From contig JAODUP010001440.1 of assembly GCA_025642065.1 (NCBI GenBank), positions 1-64,000 on the forward strand: a DNA stretch of 64,000 nt. The letters run 5' to 3'. How positions within the stretch are numbered: the first letter of the stretch is position 1; every line of letters begins with the position of its first letter. This document shows positions 49,416-60,709 of the stretch, in pieces. The notes under the pieces were generated by a model. That model was not told where the DNA came from, did not search any database, and saw only the letters and a program-made list of their open reading frames with translations. This DNA is from Paralvinella palmiformis. Its lineage: Eukaryota > Annelida > Polychaeta > Terebellida > Alvinellidae. A program made the position numbers and the translations under genes.

Positions 49416-49680
49416 TGGGTCTTTTTCCTAGCAAAGCTGGTCAGAATCTTACAGAACTTGTACTTTTCCATGATTTTGGTCCAAATGCTACTTGGTCCTT
49501 TTGCTACATTTGTGGTCCCTTTCCTACATTTACTGGTCCTATTGCTACATTTGCCCCAAACCTGGTCCTAATGCTACAAAAACTGCGTGCTCCAAAAATG
49601 ACACTTTTGGCTGTCTATGGGTCTTTTTGTTACTCGTCACCACAATCTATATGGCCCTCATGGTACTGATAGATCGTAGA
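49416..49680 (+). repeat. Short degenerate minisatellite within module K
   Basis: Four to five imperfect units of about 20-24 bp with the form GGTCCTTTTGCTACATTTG occur at 49478-49580, followed by CTGTCTATGGGTCTTTTTG. The latter matches 55235-55255, where most of the units are missing. Confidence 0.7.
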
Positions 49681-50950
49681 TACATAGTTAATAGATAGCT
49701 TAAATTGTCGAATCCTTTCTGTACTGCAATCGTAAATCTGTGTTCCACTTTGTTTGATTCACAAGATGGCAGCAGCTGCACGCCACATGGTTTGTATTGA
49801 TCCTTGTTATATCAAATCTAATATTAAATTGTTTTCTGTGAACTATTTGCAATTCCCTTTAAGGATGTACACGCAGTGGCAGATCTAGTCTGAAGGGCTC
49901 ATTATTAATCCTATTTGGTATATATGGCAGACCCTCCCGAGGATCCATCCATTCATACCACTGGTGTGTACAATTACATTGTATAAATACAATATAGATA
50001 CAATGTATACCATATATTTTATCAAGGTACATTTCCGTTCAGTTAAAGCGTCTTTTCAGTAATTATGGCCGTAATTGTGCACATTATCCCGCTCATAATA
50101 ACCTACATACATAGGTAGTACTATATATTGAGTTTGAAACTAACTTAATAACTTTCCGGCCAATTTTTAAGGCACTTCGCATTCAATATGACAAGGAATC
50201 ACAAAATTTAAAAACGAAAATAAATCGTTCAGTGATCAAATCGAATGACAGGTGGCAGCACATGCTCCAAGCCTAGGTTAACTTGTTGCGCAAAATTAAA
50301 CTATGAATATTATCTGCAAAACCAGGTGTTGTGATTGGTTTAGTCTTCTTTATCACTGTACTTTAATATACCATAGAAACTCTGTCAAATACTAAACAGA
50401 CAGGCTGATAAAACAAATACGTAAATACGTATCATAGTATCACATGTATCATATTATTTTTAATTAATACCAGCTCAAGATACTAAGTTACCAATAAAAC
50501 GGAAGATAAAAATCGAAGATATTTTCCTCATATTTCGAGAATTATAGTAAATAATATATCACTTCAGCAGAATTTGTATTTGGCATACACTAGATGGTAC
50601 TTTGCATAATTCTATCAAACCATATGCTAAATATACAAATCGTGAAGTACAGTACCAGAAATATCTATCTACCACTTTCGTCAAAAATTACCTAACTTGG
50701 GTCCGGGCGTTGCAAACTACAAATTTGGTACTATTTGAATAACGGATATTGGACACAACACCAGATGGAATATTAATTCACTACAGCGTTTTTCCTGTGA
50801 GCTGTAGCCACGTGAATATTTAAGTGTAACACTAGGACCAGTATATAGTTATTTTTGATCACTGCATCACCAAATGTTATCCCATCTATGACATCTTCGT
50901 ACACTTAATGCATGACACCACGAAGTATTAAAATGATTATGGACGTATAA
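49680..50950 (+). repeat. Module K, copy 1
   Basis: It matches 55300-56850 in the same order and orientation: ATCCTTTCTGTACTGCAATC (49708 and 55328), GCAGCACATGCTCCAAGCCTA (50253 and 56048), and GGACACAACACCAGATGGAA (50750 and 56663). No coding sequence was recognised. Confidence 0.85.
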
Positions 50951-51072
50951 AACAAGTCTGCAGCTTGTATTTTATAAGCCAATGTTTGAAAAGGACCACG
51001 CTAACTATCTATATCGAGTTACCATTAGATATATAGATAGATAAATAGAAATATAGATATATAGATAGAAAG

Positions 51073-51109
<37 letters not shown>

Positions 51110-51124
51110 ATATATATATATATA
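51073..51124. repeat. (TA)n microsatellite
   Basis: TA with a TTTTA interruption, preceded by a GATA-rich stretch at 51030-51070. Confidence 0.95.
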
Positions 51125-51174
51125 CACATAATGATATATAGTTTGATTTAATTCGTCATCGATATAAAACATTG

Positions 51175-52950
51175 ACAGAAATTGAATATTGTTTTAAGTG
51201 TCGAACCGTAAATTCTTTATTTCCTTTTTATTCAAAACAGGTTATCATACCAAATAAATTCCAAACACTTCCAAGCATCTTATTTTGGTTATTTCTAATT
51301 GTAGTGCTACCACTTTCAACAATCTCTCCCTGTCACAGAATGTATTCGTAATGGTGAATAACGTTAACTTGAGTTATGTTGTCGAATGGTCGAGGAAAGA
51401 GTGAGCTTGTTCCCTAACTTAGGGTATCGCGTTTTGAAACGTTACCGTGTCACTTATTTCATCGGATAATCATTTGATATGTGTTATCGTATTTGGCCTA
51501 TGGTGTGCACAGAGGCGGCTCTTAACAAAAACAAATATTACTTTAAATATAAACTGCCGTTAAAACAAAAGTTTTCATTACTATTTTAAATATTGATATA
51601 GTACTTAGAGAATTTAAACCAATTGTCCAAATATACAACTTTTGAAATAAATGTGTTTACAGTGTCTGTTGTAAACAAATATACAAATGCTTCTCCCAAT
51701 GCATTATTTCCTTAGGATACCTACGTTTCAAAAGGATCAGTAGATTGTATAATAACACAAAGTTTTCTATGTTTTACTATGGTTATTTTTGTTTTCCTAA
51801 CTTAATCAATAGTTGGTATGTGGCATCCAAGATACGTGAATAGCTGCAATCACGCTTTCAGGCAAAGTATTTGCTAATGTTATTCAATAATACCATTAGT
51901 TCCTCGTTTTTAATTAATACAGTTTATAGAGTTTCAAATTAAGGAGTAATGAATTGATGTTACATTGATGTTACCAGCTTATGTTATGTAACAATAATTA
52001 TGGTAATTAACAATAATTATATTCTATAGGGTTCTTGTTTCCAGTGAAACAAGTTATAGTTTGTGTCTAATTGTTTTCCAACGTCTTAGTACTTATCCGG
52101 ATTATGATCTGTACTATGATAATACAGCACTCGTCCCGCTGAATTCGGTAACGTTATATCGTGACACAAGAATAGACATTGTGAGTGGAACATCCACATC
52201 ACATTGTTCGTTAGTCGGTCTTCTAAATGACGAAGTGAATAGTACTCGTGGGAGCATTGATTCCCTTTTCGTTTCCGACAAACACTGTGTTTTACAATAG
52301 TACTGTCATTGGTAACATCAATCATTGGAATGTATTGAGATAATTAGCCATCACCCTGCCTAACGTGGTCACTGAACTGTATGTATATTTCTAGCAACTA
52401 CGCTCACTTAGCCATTACAATAATGCACCTATAAACTCCACCTAAAAAGATAAAATGCCCATAAAATGTGGAAAGTGTTAACTTTATTGTTTGTGGTGTT
52501 ATAAAATGTTCATCAAAATGACATCGGGCTTGTCAAATGGTAATGTTTTAAATTTTTTAAGCATTACAACATTATTTAACATTCTGTCGTGTGAGTTCTG
52601 ATTATAATTATCATGAAGCCATTCGTATTAAAATCTTGGCCCTTGACTTAAAGATACATTTTCACATAAGGTTAAATATAAAGATTAATATCAAATTAAA
52701 CAACGTATACTGTTGAACATTTTAAATAGCGCTGCATATAGATGAGTGAAGTCTGATGTATGATTGATTTGTGTGACCTATTACCTGTGCGTGCCTTTTA
52801 TGTGTCTCAGAGATGTTTTATTTCATAATCTTATGTGTCTAAAGAGTCGGTGTTTGGGCATTAATCCGTGTATTACAGCAAATACATATCATACTCTATC
52901 GGACATCGATCTCGTTACTAAATCATAATCATCTGAAAGTAATGGCCTAC
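51175..52950 (-). repeat. Module B, reverse copy 3
   Basis: It aligns to 15700-17540 and 34870-36335. The minus frame from 52325 (MIDVTNDSTIVKHSVCRKRK) is the longest of the four related short frames (79 codons). Confidence 0.75.
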
Positions 52951-53364
52951 CTAAGTATTCTCGCAAGTAGTATTTCTTGGGATATTCAATTGCAGCATAG
53001 TTGTTATAAATTACGCTATGAAAAAAGCTTGCTATGTAAACCTAAGGATATACCTAATGTTTGGAACTTACAAATTTTATAATGAACTACAGAAAACCTT
53101 TAGAATACATAGACAACCGTAGACAGCTCGCATTATATAAAGACGAAAGTGAATGATTAAAAACAATTCAGCTGTTTAGATACATTTACCCGGATATTTC
53201 TTCTATATCAGTTTGCATTAATCTAATGAATGAGCGACTAAAGAAGTTCAAAAAACACAATGGGAAATGTGATATATATTTTGTATATTCCTTATAACGA
53301 CTATTATACATATCAACATCTTACAAAGCCTGGCTGGGTGGCTGACTATCAGTAATAAATGTCA
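52950..53364 (-). repeat. Module A, reverse partial copy
   Basis: CTTGGGATATTCAATTGCAGC at 52977 and AGCTCGCATTATATAAAGAC near 53125 match the complement of 2960-3140. Confidence 0.75.
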
Positions 53365-53435
53365 TATGGATGAATGGATGAATGTTGTTTAACGACACAT
53401 CGGCACAATTTAGGCCATTCAGTGTCCTTGGACCT

Positions 53436-53437
<2 letters not shown>
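53365..53437 (+). mobile_element. Mollusc-type GTTTAACGACAC repeat fragment
   Basis: ATGGATGAATGTTGTTTAAC, followed by GACACATCGGCACAATTTAG and CAGTGTC, resembles the GAATGTTTAACGACACC-type SINE/repeat word I associate with mollusc genomes. Recognition is from memory. It adjoins a (TA)n(TG)n run. Confidence 0.5.
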
Positions 53438-53498
<61 letters not shown>

Positions 53499-53500
53499 AT
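53438..53500. repeat. (TA)n (TG)n microsatellite
   Basis: TA of about 47 bp followed by TG of about 14 bp. Confidence 0.97.
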
Positions 53501-53559
53501 GCGCGCGAAGTTATAAGTATAACTTACAGGTCACTTCCGAAATACGGTCGTCTTCAATG

Positions 53560-54790
53560 TAAAATAATCCTGATTTTCGAATGGCAACAAATGATAGCTT
53601 TCCGTGTGAATAACAGGAGATAAGTGACTAAAGATAGCCTGCTAAATACAAAGACACCGGGTATTTCTATTAATATAGCTACATTAAACTAGTTCTTGTT
53701 ATAAGTTTACATAATTATACTACATCGGGTCATATATAATATAAACGGAACCTTGAAATAATGTATCTTTATGTATTTTTCCATAATCAAAATACATGTA
53801 GTTAGTGAGCGAGAGAGTGGGTGAGTGAATGACTGAGTGAGTGAGTGATTAAATGATTTAGTGAGTCAGTTGGTCGGTCAGTCAGTTGGCCTGTCTGTCG
53901 ATCATTCCGTCGGTCGCTCGTTCAGTCAGCCAGTCAGTCAGTGGAACTTTATATATGAAATATTGGACATATAATAGAAACCCTGTGGTGCTCATAAGAC
54001 TTGAGGGGTTCTTTTATAGCATACTCTCCCTGTATCTAGAAAATGGAGATATTTATTTGTTAACATTGTGAAGTGTAACACCGTTGAATAATTGTCCGAA
54101 ATTAAGAAACCGTCGTTATAAGATTGCGATCAATCTTATTGTATTCATTAATACACCATCTCATAGAACAAATTTATTTTGACGACACTTTATTAATTGG
54201 AATTTTGGACTAGATGAAGTTCCACTTTTGGAAATTAAAGTTAACCAAAAGAAACGATATGGTTTCTAGATTTCATGTTTAGTTAAATACATATTTCCAC
54301 ACAAGTAACACACCAAACTACATTGAATATAGTAATTGAACTTAACAATGTAATGATATTCAATTTCGCTATAAACCAGCTATAGTGTATGGAATACGTA
54401 AATACCAAACTAGAATTATATTCATGGCGTCTAATCTGTTCCGAGTAATACGTCCCAGTTACTGACCCGGTTCATTCTGTTACCACACCTGCTACAAGGA
54501 ACCTTTAACCAGGAAACACATTTGTTTTACTTACGGAGACATCGACAAACATCATAAATAGAACACTTGTTTGGTATTATTCAGTGGCAGGTCTACCTAA
54601 TGATGTCATTTACAATATACCAGGGATCAATTGTTGGGTGTTGGGCTTTCTTCCAATATTATCTATCATCAGTAACATCAATCATTCTAATATTTTGAGA
54701 ACTTATTTAATAATCCAGAATACCAAATACCTTCTGTGAATAGTGATGCTTACTTAAGTATATATTATTATTATTAATTATACAGAGGAC
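53560..54790 (+). repeat. Module C, copy 5 (forward), right arm of a long direct duplication
   Basis: It aligns to 47640-48530 and to 33470-34460. It contains CAGTCAGT-type degenerate repeats (53800-53945), ACCACACCTGCTACAAGG (54482) and a CAATTGTTGGGTGTTGGG block (54628). Confidence 0.8.
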
Positions 54791-54820
54791 GAATAGAATA
54801 TACTGGCCTAGCCGAATATA

Positions 54821-54825
<5 letters not shown>

Positions 54826-54873
<48 letters not shown>

Positions 54874-54910
54874 ATGTATTTATTTATTTATTTATTTATT
54901 TATTTATATT
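54826..54910. repeat. (TA)n (TG)n (TTTA)n microsatellite
   Basis: TA 54826-54866, a short TG run, then TTTA 54878-54905. Confidence 0.95.
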
Positions 54911-54949
54911 ATATATAATGACTGAAATGACGGGCAACCTTAAATGAGG

Positions 54950-55160
54950 GAGACGCACTTGGTCTATAATAAATAGCTTTGCCATGGAAACGAAATCAAC
55001 ATAAATTTAGAATTTATAATATATGGCATATTCTGTGTATGAAACAGCATTTCTTACGAAAGTGCCATGGCTGTATTCGAATCTGCGACCTCCCTCATAG
55101 CTTGACTAAAGCCATGGAAAAATGGTGCCGCACTCTACCCTTGAAGCCAGAGAAGGGCTT
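54950..55160 (-). mobile_element. tRNA-derived SINE-like element, family 2, second reverse copy
   Basis: It has ATTCGAATCTGCGACC (B-box complement, 55075-55090), CATAGCTTGACTAAAGCCATG and CTCTACCCTTGAAGCCAGAG. It is closest to the 14028-14230 copy. It ends at a TA run (55158-55184). Confidence 0.65.
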
Positions 55161-55199
55161 ATATATATATATATATATATATATAAATTCTATATATAT

Positions 55200-56850
55200 A
55201 TAAATTCTACAAACATTGTCCAATGCGACTCTTTTAACTGTCTATGGGTGCTTTTGTAACACGTCACAATTATCTATATGGTCCTCTTAGTACTGAAAAA
55301 TCGTAGATAGATAATTGCAATTTTCGTATCCTTTCTGTACTGCAATCGTAAACATGTGTTCCACTTTCTTCTATCCACAAGGTGGCATCAGCTGCACAAC
55401 CAACTGGTTTGTATTGAACCTTTTTATATAAACCTAATAAATTTGTTTTTCTGTGAACCATTTGCAATTCCCTTTAAGAATGTATACCTAGTGGCAGATC
55501 CAGGCTAGATGGCTCATTAAAAATCCTATTTGGTGACATATGCAAGACCAACCCCGGGATCCATCTATGCATAATATTGGTTTGTACAATTACAGTTTGT
55601 ATATATGTAAAATATAGATACAATGTTTATCATATATTTTTTCAAAATATATTTCCTTGGAAACATGTTTCTTAAAGTGGCATTCTACCAAATATTAAAT
55701 ATTAATCACAGAAGTTTTAATTTTTAGTGATTAATAGATTTTGTAAGATAGATTTATTTTTACTTAAATTAAGTTATAGCGTCTTTTCAACAATTGCAAG
55801 CATATGTGGTTACGGGACCTTTTCCATGCATATTTGCCTCACATAATCACCTAAATATATAGGTAGTAGTATATATTGAAACTTAATAAATTTCTACCTA
55901 ATGATGTCATTTACAATATACCAAACAATATTGAAACTTATTAAATTTCTTGCCAATTTTTAAGATACTTCGCGTTCAATATGTGAAGGAATTACAAAAT
56001 AGAAAAATGAAAATAAATCGTTTATTGTACAAATCGAATGTCAGATGGCAGCACATGCTCCAAGCCTAAGTTAAGTTGTTGTGGGCATTTAAACAATGAA
56101 CATTAGCTGCAAAAACGATGTTTTTATTGGTTTAGTCTTCTCTATCGTTGAACTTTAAATATATCACGGTAGCTCTGTCAGATACTGACAGGCTGATAAA
56201 AGCAAATATGTATCACATTATCATATGCATCATATTTATTTAATTAACATCAGCTCAAGATACTAAGTTAGCCATAAAACGCCTTAAACCTTAAAATTTC
56301 AGAAAATGGAAGATATTGTTCTCATATTCCGAGAATTATAGTAAATTAAATACCACTCGGTAGCATTTGACACGCGTAAAGTAGCAAAAAGACTCGTATT
56401 TGATCGACTCATTAAACATATGTATCTTTCTCGAACGTGGCACGATTCCAGCAACATTTGTATATGGAATAACTAATATTTTACTCTACATAATATGCTA
56501 AATATTCAAACTGTGAAGAAACAGAACTATCTATCTACAACTTTCATCACAATTGACCTACCCTGGTTCCGGCAGATACAAACTACAAAGTCTTGCGCCA
56601 GATCGAAACAAAGATGAAAGCTTCTAATACAACTTTCGTGCAATTTGAAAATTGAATATTGGACACAACACCAGATGGAATACTAATTCACTAGAGCATT
56701 TTTCCTGGGAGCAGTAGCCACGTCAATATTTTAGTATGACAATGGTACCAGCAGATAGTTATTTTTGATCATTACATCTGCACATATGAAATATTCATAC
56801 ACTTAATGCATGACATCACGAAGTATTATACTGATTAATATAAAACAAGT
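55200..56850 (+). repeat. Module K, copy 2
   Basis: Direct copy of 49600-50950. It has extra segments (for example 55690-55760 and 55890-55930) absent from copy 1. It runs without a break into reverse module A. Confidence 0.85.
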
Positions 56851-57075
56851 CAGTGGTTGAATTTACTATATGTATAATAAACAAGAGTCAGCCTTTAGAA
56901 AACCTAGCGAAAGGTACAATCCAAATTAGATAACTAACATCATATAAAGAATGTTACATGTGAATGCAATGTTACACACTAATTCAGCTATTTAAATAGA
57001 TTTACCATCTTATTTCTTCTATATCTGTTTGCCTTAAACTAATGAATCAGTGAGTAAGGAAGTTAAAAAACACAT

Positions 57076-57130
<55 letters not shown>

Positions 57131-57557
57131 TTATAATTATTTTCTGTGACTTCTGTTGAGCATTGTAGTTTGATTGAGATTTTGTTGCCGGTGACATACC
57201 TCTTTTACAGGAATAGCAATACAAATAAAGTAGTTGGTAAAACGCAGTTAACTTTTGTGTGTCCTTAATGTTTCATATCCTAGCAGTGTAGGCTTATGAT
57301 CATTAGAAGTTACCATTTATCCAGTAACTACAAATCAGAATTGTTTATTCCTTTTAATGAGCATAGTACATACCAACACCTGACGAAACAAAACAAAAAA
57401 AAGATGCAAATGTGTCTCAGGTGCCGATCGGTAGACAATTCTCAAACACATCACCTCTCGCTAATAGAAATCGAACATTAACTATCGAAACAGATTCCAG
57501 TGTAATAATTGTAACAGCTCCCTATCAGAATGATATGCTATGAAAAGGTGGCTCGAC
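56850..57557 (-). repeat. Module A, reverse copy, left half of the Gypsy target
   Basis: It includes the 220-bp block (57190-57380) and TGTCTCAGGTGCCGATCGG (57413). It ends at TCGAC (57553-57557), the left target duplication of the Gypsy element. Module A continues at 62355. Confidence 0.85.
57078..57127. repeat. (AT)n microsatellite
   Basis: A pure AT run at the position where other module A copies also carry one (17863, 27955). Confidence 0.97.
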
Positions 57558-57728
57558 TTTGGTAATATGCTGCTCTTAATGGACACACCCCTGCTTTGTA
57601 CGACATTCCATGTACTGGACGTGTCCCATCCGCAAACTGGTTCTCGCAAGAATGTGTAACTCAGAAGTTTGGAATAAACGAAGTGAAGCAGTTAAACATT
57701 GTTTAGTATAGTACCAAATACTACAATA
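57558..57728 (+). repeat. 5' LTR
   Basis: 171 bp, starting TTTGG and ending CAATA. The 3' LTR starts TGTGC and ends CAACA, so this copy has lost the canonical TG start. The central 80 bp is identical to the 3' LTR. Confidence 0.95.
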
Positions 57729-57731
57729 TGA

Positions 57732-57744
57732 TGGCAGCGGTAAC
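57732..57744 (+). promoter_or_regulatory. Candidate primer-binding site
   Basis: TGGCAGCGGTAAC begins three bases after the LTR end, where a tRNA-primed element should have its binding site, and starts with the TGG expected to pair with a tRNA CCA end. I cannot name the tRNA. Confidence 0.6.
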
Positions 57745-57932
57745 TATACCATACTAATGAACATTTAGAGAACTTCTACGGGTGCCACTACGACCGAAAA
57801 ACGAGCTACATGCGTGATTTTAGCATCGAATACTGAGTATCCTTTAATATCGCTCAAACCGCGTGGGTTTGACGAAACAGTTGACAGCCATAGATAGCAC
57901 TTGTATACTCTGTCCGAGGATAGAAACACAGG

Positions 57933-58154
57933 ATGGCACATCATATACCTATAATGGATTGGTCTTCACATGATATAGGTGAGGCTTTATGTTTATGCAA
58001 ACAGAAGATGGAACTATATCTGGAAGATGAAAACATCGTTGACGCGGCTGCGAAAGCTCGCAAGATTATGAGAGGTATCGGGGATGAAGGACTCAAGAGG
58101 CTCAATACTAGTGGATTGACTGACGACCAGAAGAAGATTTCGACAGAGTTATAG
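57933..58154 (+). pseudogene. gag: Gypsy gag, N-terminal part
   Basis: 73 codons from the first ATG after the 5' untranslated region. It is rich in charged and helical residues (for example KQKMELYLEDENIVDAAAKA), as expected for the N-terminal capsid region. The frame ends at TAG 58152-58154. The rest of gag continues in another frame from 58214, so a frameshift plus stop separates the two halves. The start is supported only by position. Confidence 0.75.
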
Positions 58155-58213
58155 ACATTTTTGGAGAATACCTTGACGGTAAACGTTAACTTTCGGATAC
58201 ACGTCTTCACCTC

Positions 58214-59254
58214 ATGAAGTATCGACAACAAACAAACGAATCGTTGGATGCATTCGTGATAAGAGCAGGTACACTGGCTCTGAAATGTGACTTCAGTGAA
58301 GAAGAGATGAGCGAACGTATATTAGAGCAACATTTCTCGAGTACGCCACGTAAAGAGTTTAGGAGAGACTTGGTCGGTAAAGAAAAGGTCTATGCAATAG
58401 CTCAGATTCTCAAAGAAGGCCGCAAGTTCGAAGCTATGATGGCTGATCGTGATCAGTTACAACAGATGGAGAAAGGCTTAGAAGATATACATTTTATTCG
58501 GAAGGAGATAAAGTGCCAGAATTGTGGGAGAAACCACAGGCCACGGATGTGTCCTGCGTATAATGATGAGTGTCGATTGTGCGAAAAAATAGGGCATTGG
58601 GCAAAATATTGTCTAAAACCTCATCCACCTACACAGCGAAGTCCATCTGAAAAACAGTATCAAAGAAAGCTATATCAGAAGAAAAGATCACACTATCAAG
58701 GGCAAGGGTCACACAACCAAGGTCACAAGACTGTTGACGCTGTAGAATATGAAACGGATGGTGAAACATACGAACCGACATTCTACTCGATAACGGTAAG
58801 CAATAAGTGTTTAGACAGTGTCATGACACATCGAGACTCTGCATACACCACACATGATGTACAACCACCAGGGCTCACGGGCAGTGGCTATAAACTGCGA
58901 TTAAAAATAGATACTGGTGCATCAGGTAACACATTGCCCACTCGAACATACAGACAAATGTATGGTAATGACAACAAGTGGCTGAAACCTATTGGGGGCA
59001 TCAGATTAACAGCATACAATGGTGAAACCATACCATGCTTAGGCTGCATTGAGATGTCTGCACGATATCTAGAAACTTGGCAGCCAGTCAAGTTCTATGT
59101 TGTTGATGTCCCAGGACCAGCTGTAGTCGGTCTACCAACAAGTGAGCAACTCAATCTAGTCACGATCAACGTCGACAGCCTCGGATCGCAAGCAGCTCAA
59201 AAGGGTGCTTGTCCAGTTAAAATAAAAGATGTAAATGATCTTGTACAAGCGTAA
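58214..59254 (+). pseudogene. gag-pol: Gypsy gag C-terminus (zinc knuckles) and aspartic protease
   Basis: 346 codons. Residues 1-95 are capsid-like helices. Two zinc knuckles follow, CX2CX3HX4C (residues 101-113; first spacing one short) and CX2CX4HX4C (120-133). A basic, Gln-rich linker follows, then a retropepsin with the catalytic DTGAS at 233-237 and a VVGLPTSEQLNL-like flap or C-terminal region near 310. The frame is cut by TAA at 59252-59254, created by a 20-bp tandem duplication (59231-59250 and 59251-59270). The gag-to-protease junction is continuous, as in related elements with a single frame. Confidence 0.9.
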
Positions 59255-59270
59255 ATGATCTTGTACAAGC
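59231..59270 (+). repeat. 20-bp perfect tandem duplication that breaks pol
   Basis: Units 59231-59250 and 59251-59270 are identical. Since 20 is not a multiple of three, the second unit shifts the frame and a TAA appears at its start. One copy alone would continue the coding frame into the pre-RT region. Confidence 0.95.
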
Positions 59271-59968
59271 GTACCCTGAACAATTTGACAAAATTGGCAA
59301 TTTTCAAGGCAAAGCCAAGTTATTACTAAAATATGGGGCAACTCCCTTTATAGATGCACCACGCAAGTCCAGCATCCACATAAAAAACAAGCTAAAAATG
59401 AGCTAGAAAAGATGACGGAGCAAGATGTCATACGCAAAGTGGAAGAGCACACTGACTGGTGTTCTAGTCTAGCTTTCAGCACAAAGAAAGATGGTTAGAT
59501 TCGCATCTGTCTAGATCCACAGAAACTGAATAGCAGCCTCAGGCGTTGTGCACACAAGATTCCGACAGTCGAAAAGCTGAACCCAGTGTTTTCAAGAGCC
59601 AAGTGTTTCAGTAATCTCGACGCCAAAGCTGGATTTTGGGAATGTTAAGATACCTGTCTCAATACATATCTCACTTAACTGAAAAGACACACCCTCTCAG
59701 CGGGTTACTGAAAACAGGAAGATTTTGTTGCCGGAGGCTTCCATTTGGTTTAAATGTCTCGCAGGACACTTTCCAGGGACGAATGGATGATATCCTTGAA
59801 GGATTAGATGACATAATGAGCATCGCTGATGATATTTGTGTCTGTGGTGCAACAGCTGAGGAACATGACGTGAACCTGTTGAAGCTGAAGGAGAGAGCTG
59901 CCCAAAGAGGTCTTGTTTTCAACAGTAAAAAGTGTACAATTAAACGCGATAGCATACCATTCTTCTGA
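59271..59968 (+). pseudogene. pol: Gypsy reverse transcriptase, with nonsense codons and an 83-bp replacement
   Basis: 59271-59640 gives the RT fingers: IRKVEEHTDWCSSLAFSTKK, then a TAG (59496-59498) in the RICLDP motif, then FSNLDAKAGFW (palm, first catalytic Asp). After GFW the sequence is replaced by an 83-bp copy of 60068-60150, then RT resumes at RRLPFGL in a different frame. The active site appears as IADDI (normally YADD) near residue 64 of the frame starting at 59636. A TGA at 59966-59968 ends that frame. Confidence 0.9.
59636..59718 (+). repeat. 83-bp internal copy of 60068-60150
   Basis: 94% identical (5 mismatches in 83), in the same orientation, 432 bp upstream of the source. The junctions share TTGGG on the left and CAGG on the right. 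It replaces, rather than adds to, RT sequence between the first catalytic Asp and the LPFGL motif. It introduces a stop in the upstream frame (59646-59648). Confidence 0.9.
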
Positions 59969-60709
59969 AACATCTACACGAGCGAAAGTATCAAGCCAGA
60001 CGCAACAAAGATAGAAGATGTAAAAAAGATGCCATCACCCCAAAGCAAAGATGATCTACAACGGTTCTTGGGAATGTTAACATACCTGTCTCAATACATA
60101 TCTCACTTTACTGAAACAACACACCCTCTCAGTGGGTTACTGAAAACAGGCGTTCCTTGGACCTGGGACGTCAACTACTAGGCATGTTTTGAGACACTTA
60201 AGGATGAAATCACTGCAGTGTTTAGCCTGCAGTACTATGACCCACCTATCCCAGTATCGGTAGAAGTGGATGCATCACAAAAAGGGCTTGGAGCAGTATT
60301 TATACAACAAGGCAAGCCTGTAGCATACAGCTCTAAGACGCTTACTGAATGCCAGTCGAGGTACAGCAAGATTGAAAGGGAAATGCTTGCCATTGTACAT
60401 GGTGTTCAACAATTCCATACTTACCTTTACGGACATGAGTTTAAAATTATTACTGACCACAAACCACTTGTGACGATCTGCTCAAAGCCACTACATGCAG
60501 CACTACCATGTCTGCAGCGTATGGTGTTAATGATACAAGGCTATGACTACAACATCCAGCACCGATCGGGCAAAGAATTATTATTAGCAGACGCACTCAG
60601 CAGACTACCAAATCCAAAGAATAAAGCAGCAATTGAGCTAGACATAAGAGTTGACGAATTCACCACTGCTATTATTAATTTTTCGGCAAAGCAACAGAAG
60701 ACAGTGTAA
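59969..60709 (+). pseudogene. pol: Gypsy RT thumb and RNase H
   Basis: Past the TGA at 59968 the frame continues through the thumb (DDLQRFLGMLTYLSQYI near 60050-60100). A TAG at 60179-60181 interrupts the region before RNase H. The frame from 60218 (163 codons) has the RNase H sequence VEVDASQKGLGAVFIQQGK (first Asp near residue 18), SRYSKIEREMLAIVHGV (catalytic Glu region), FKIITDHKPL (second Asp), and ends with ADALSRLPN. The frame ends TAATG at 60707-60711, overlapping the next start. Confidence 0.9.

Noticed and set aside
57941..58231. Minus-strand frame opposite Gypsy gag
   Set aside because: It is the shadow of the plus-strand gag. The same holds for 58888-59091, 59156-59341, 59671-59973, 60275-60460, 60547-60735, 60942-61301 and 61394-61615, all opposite pol.
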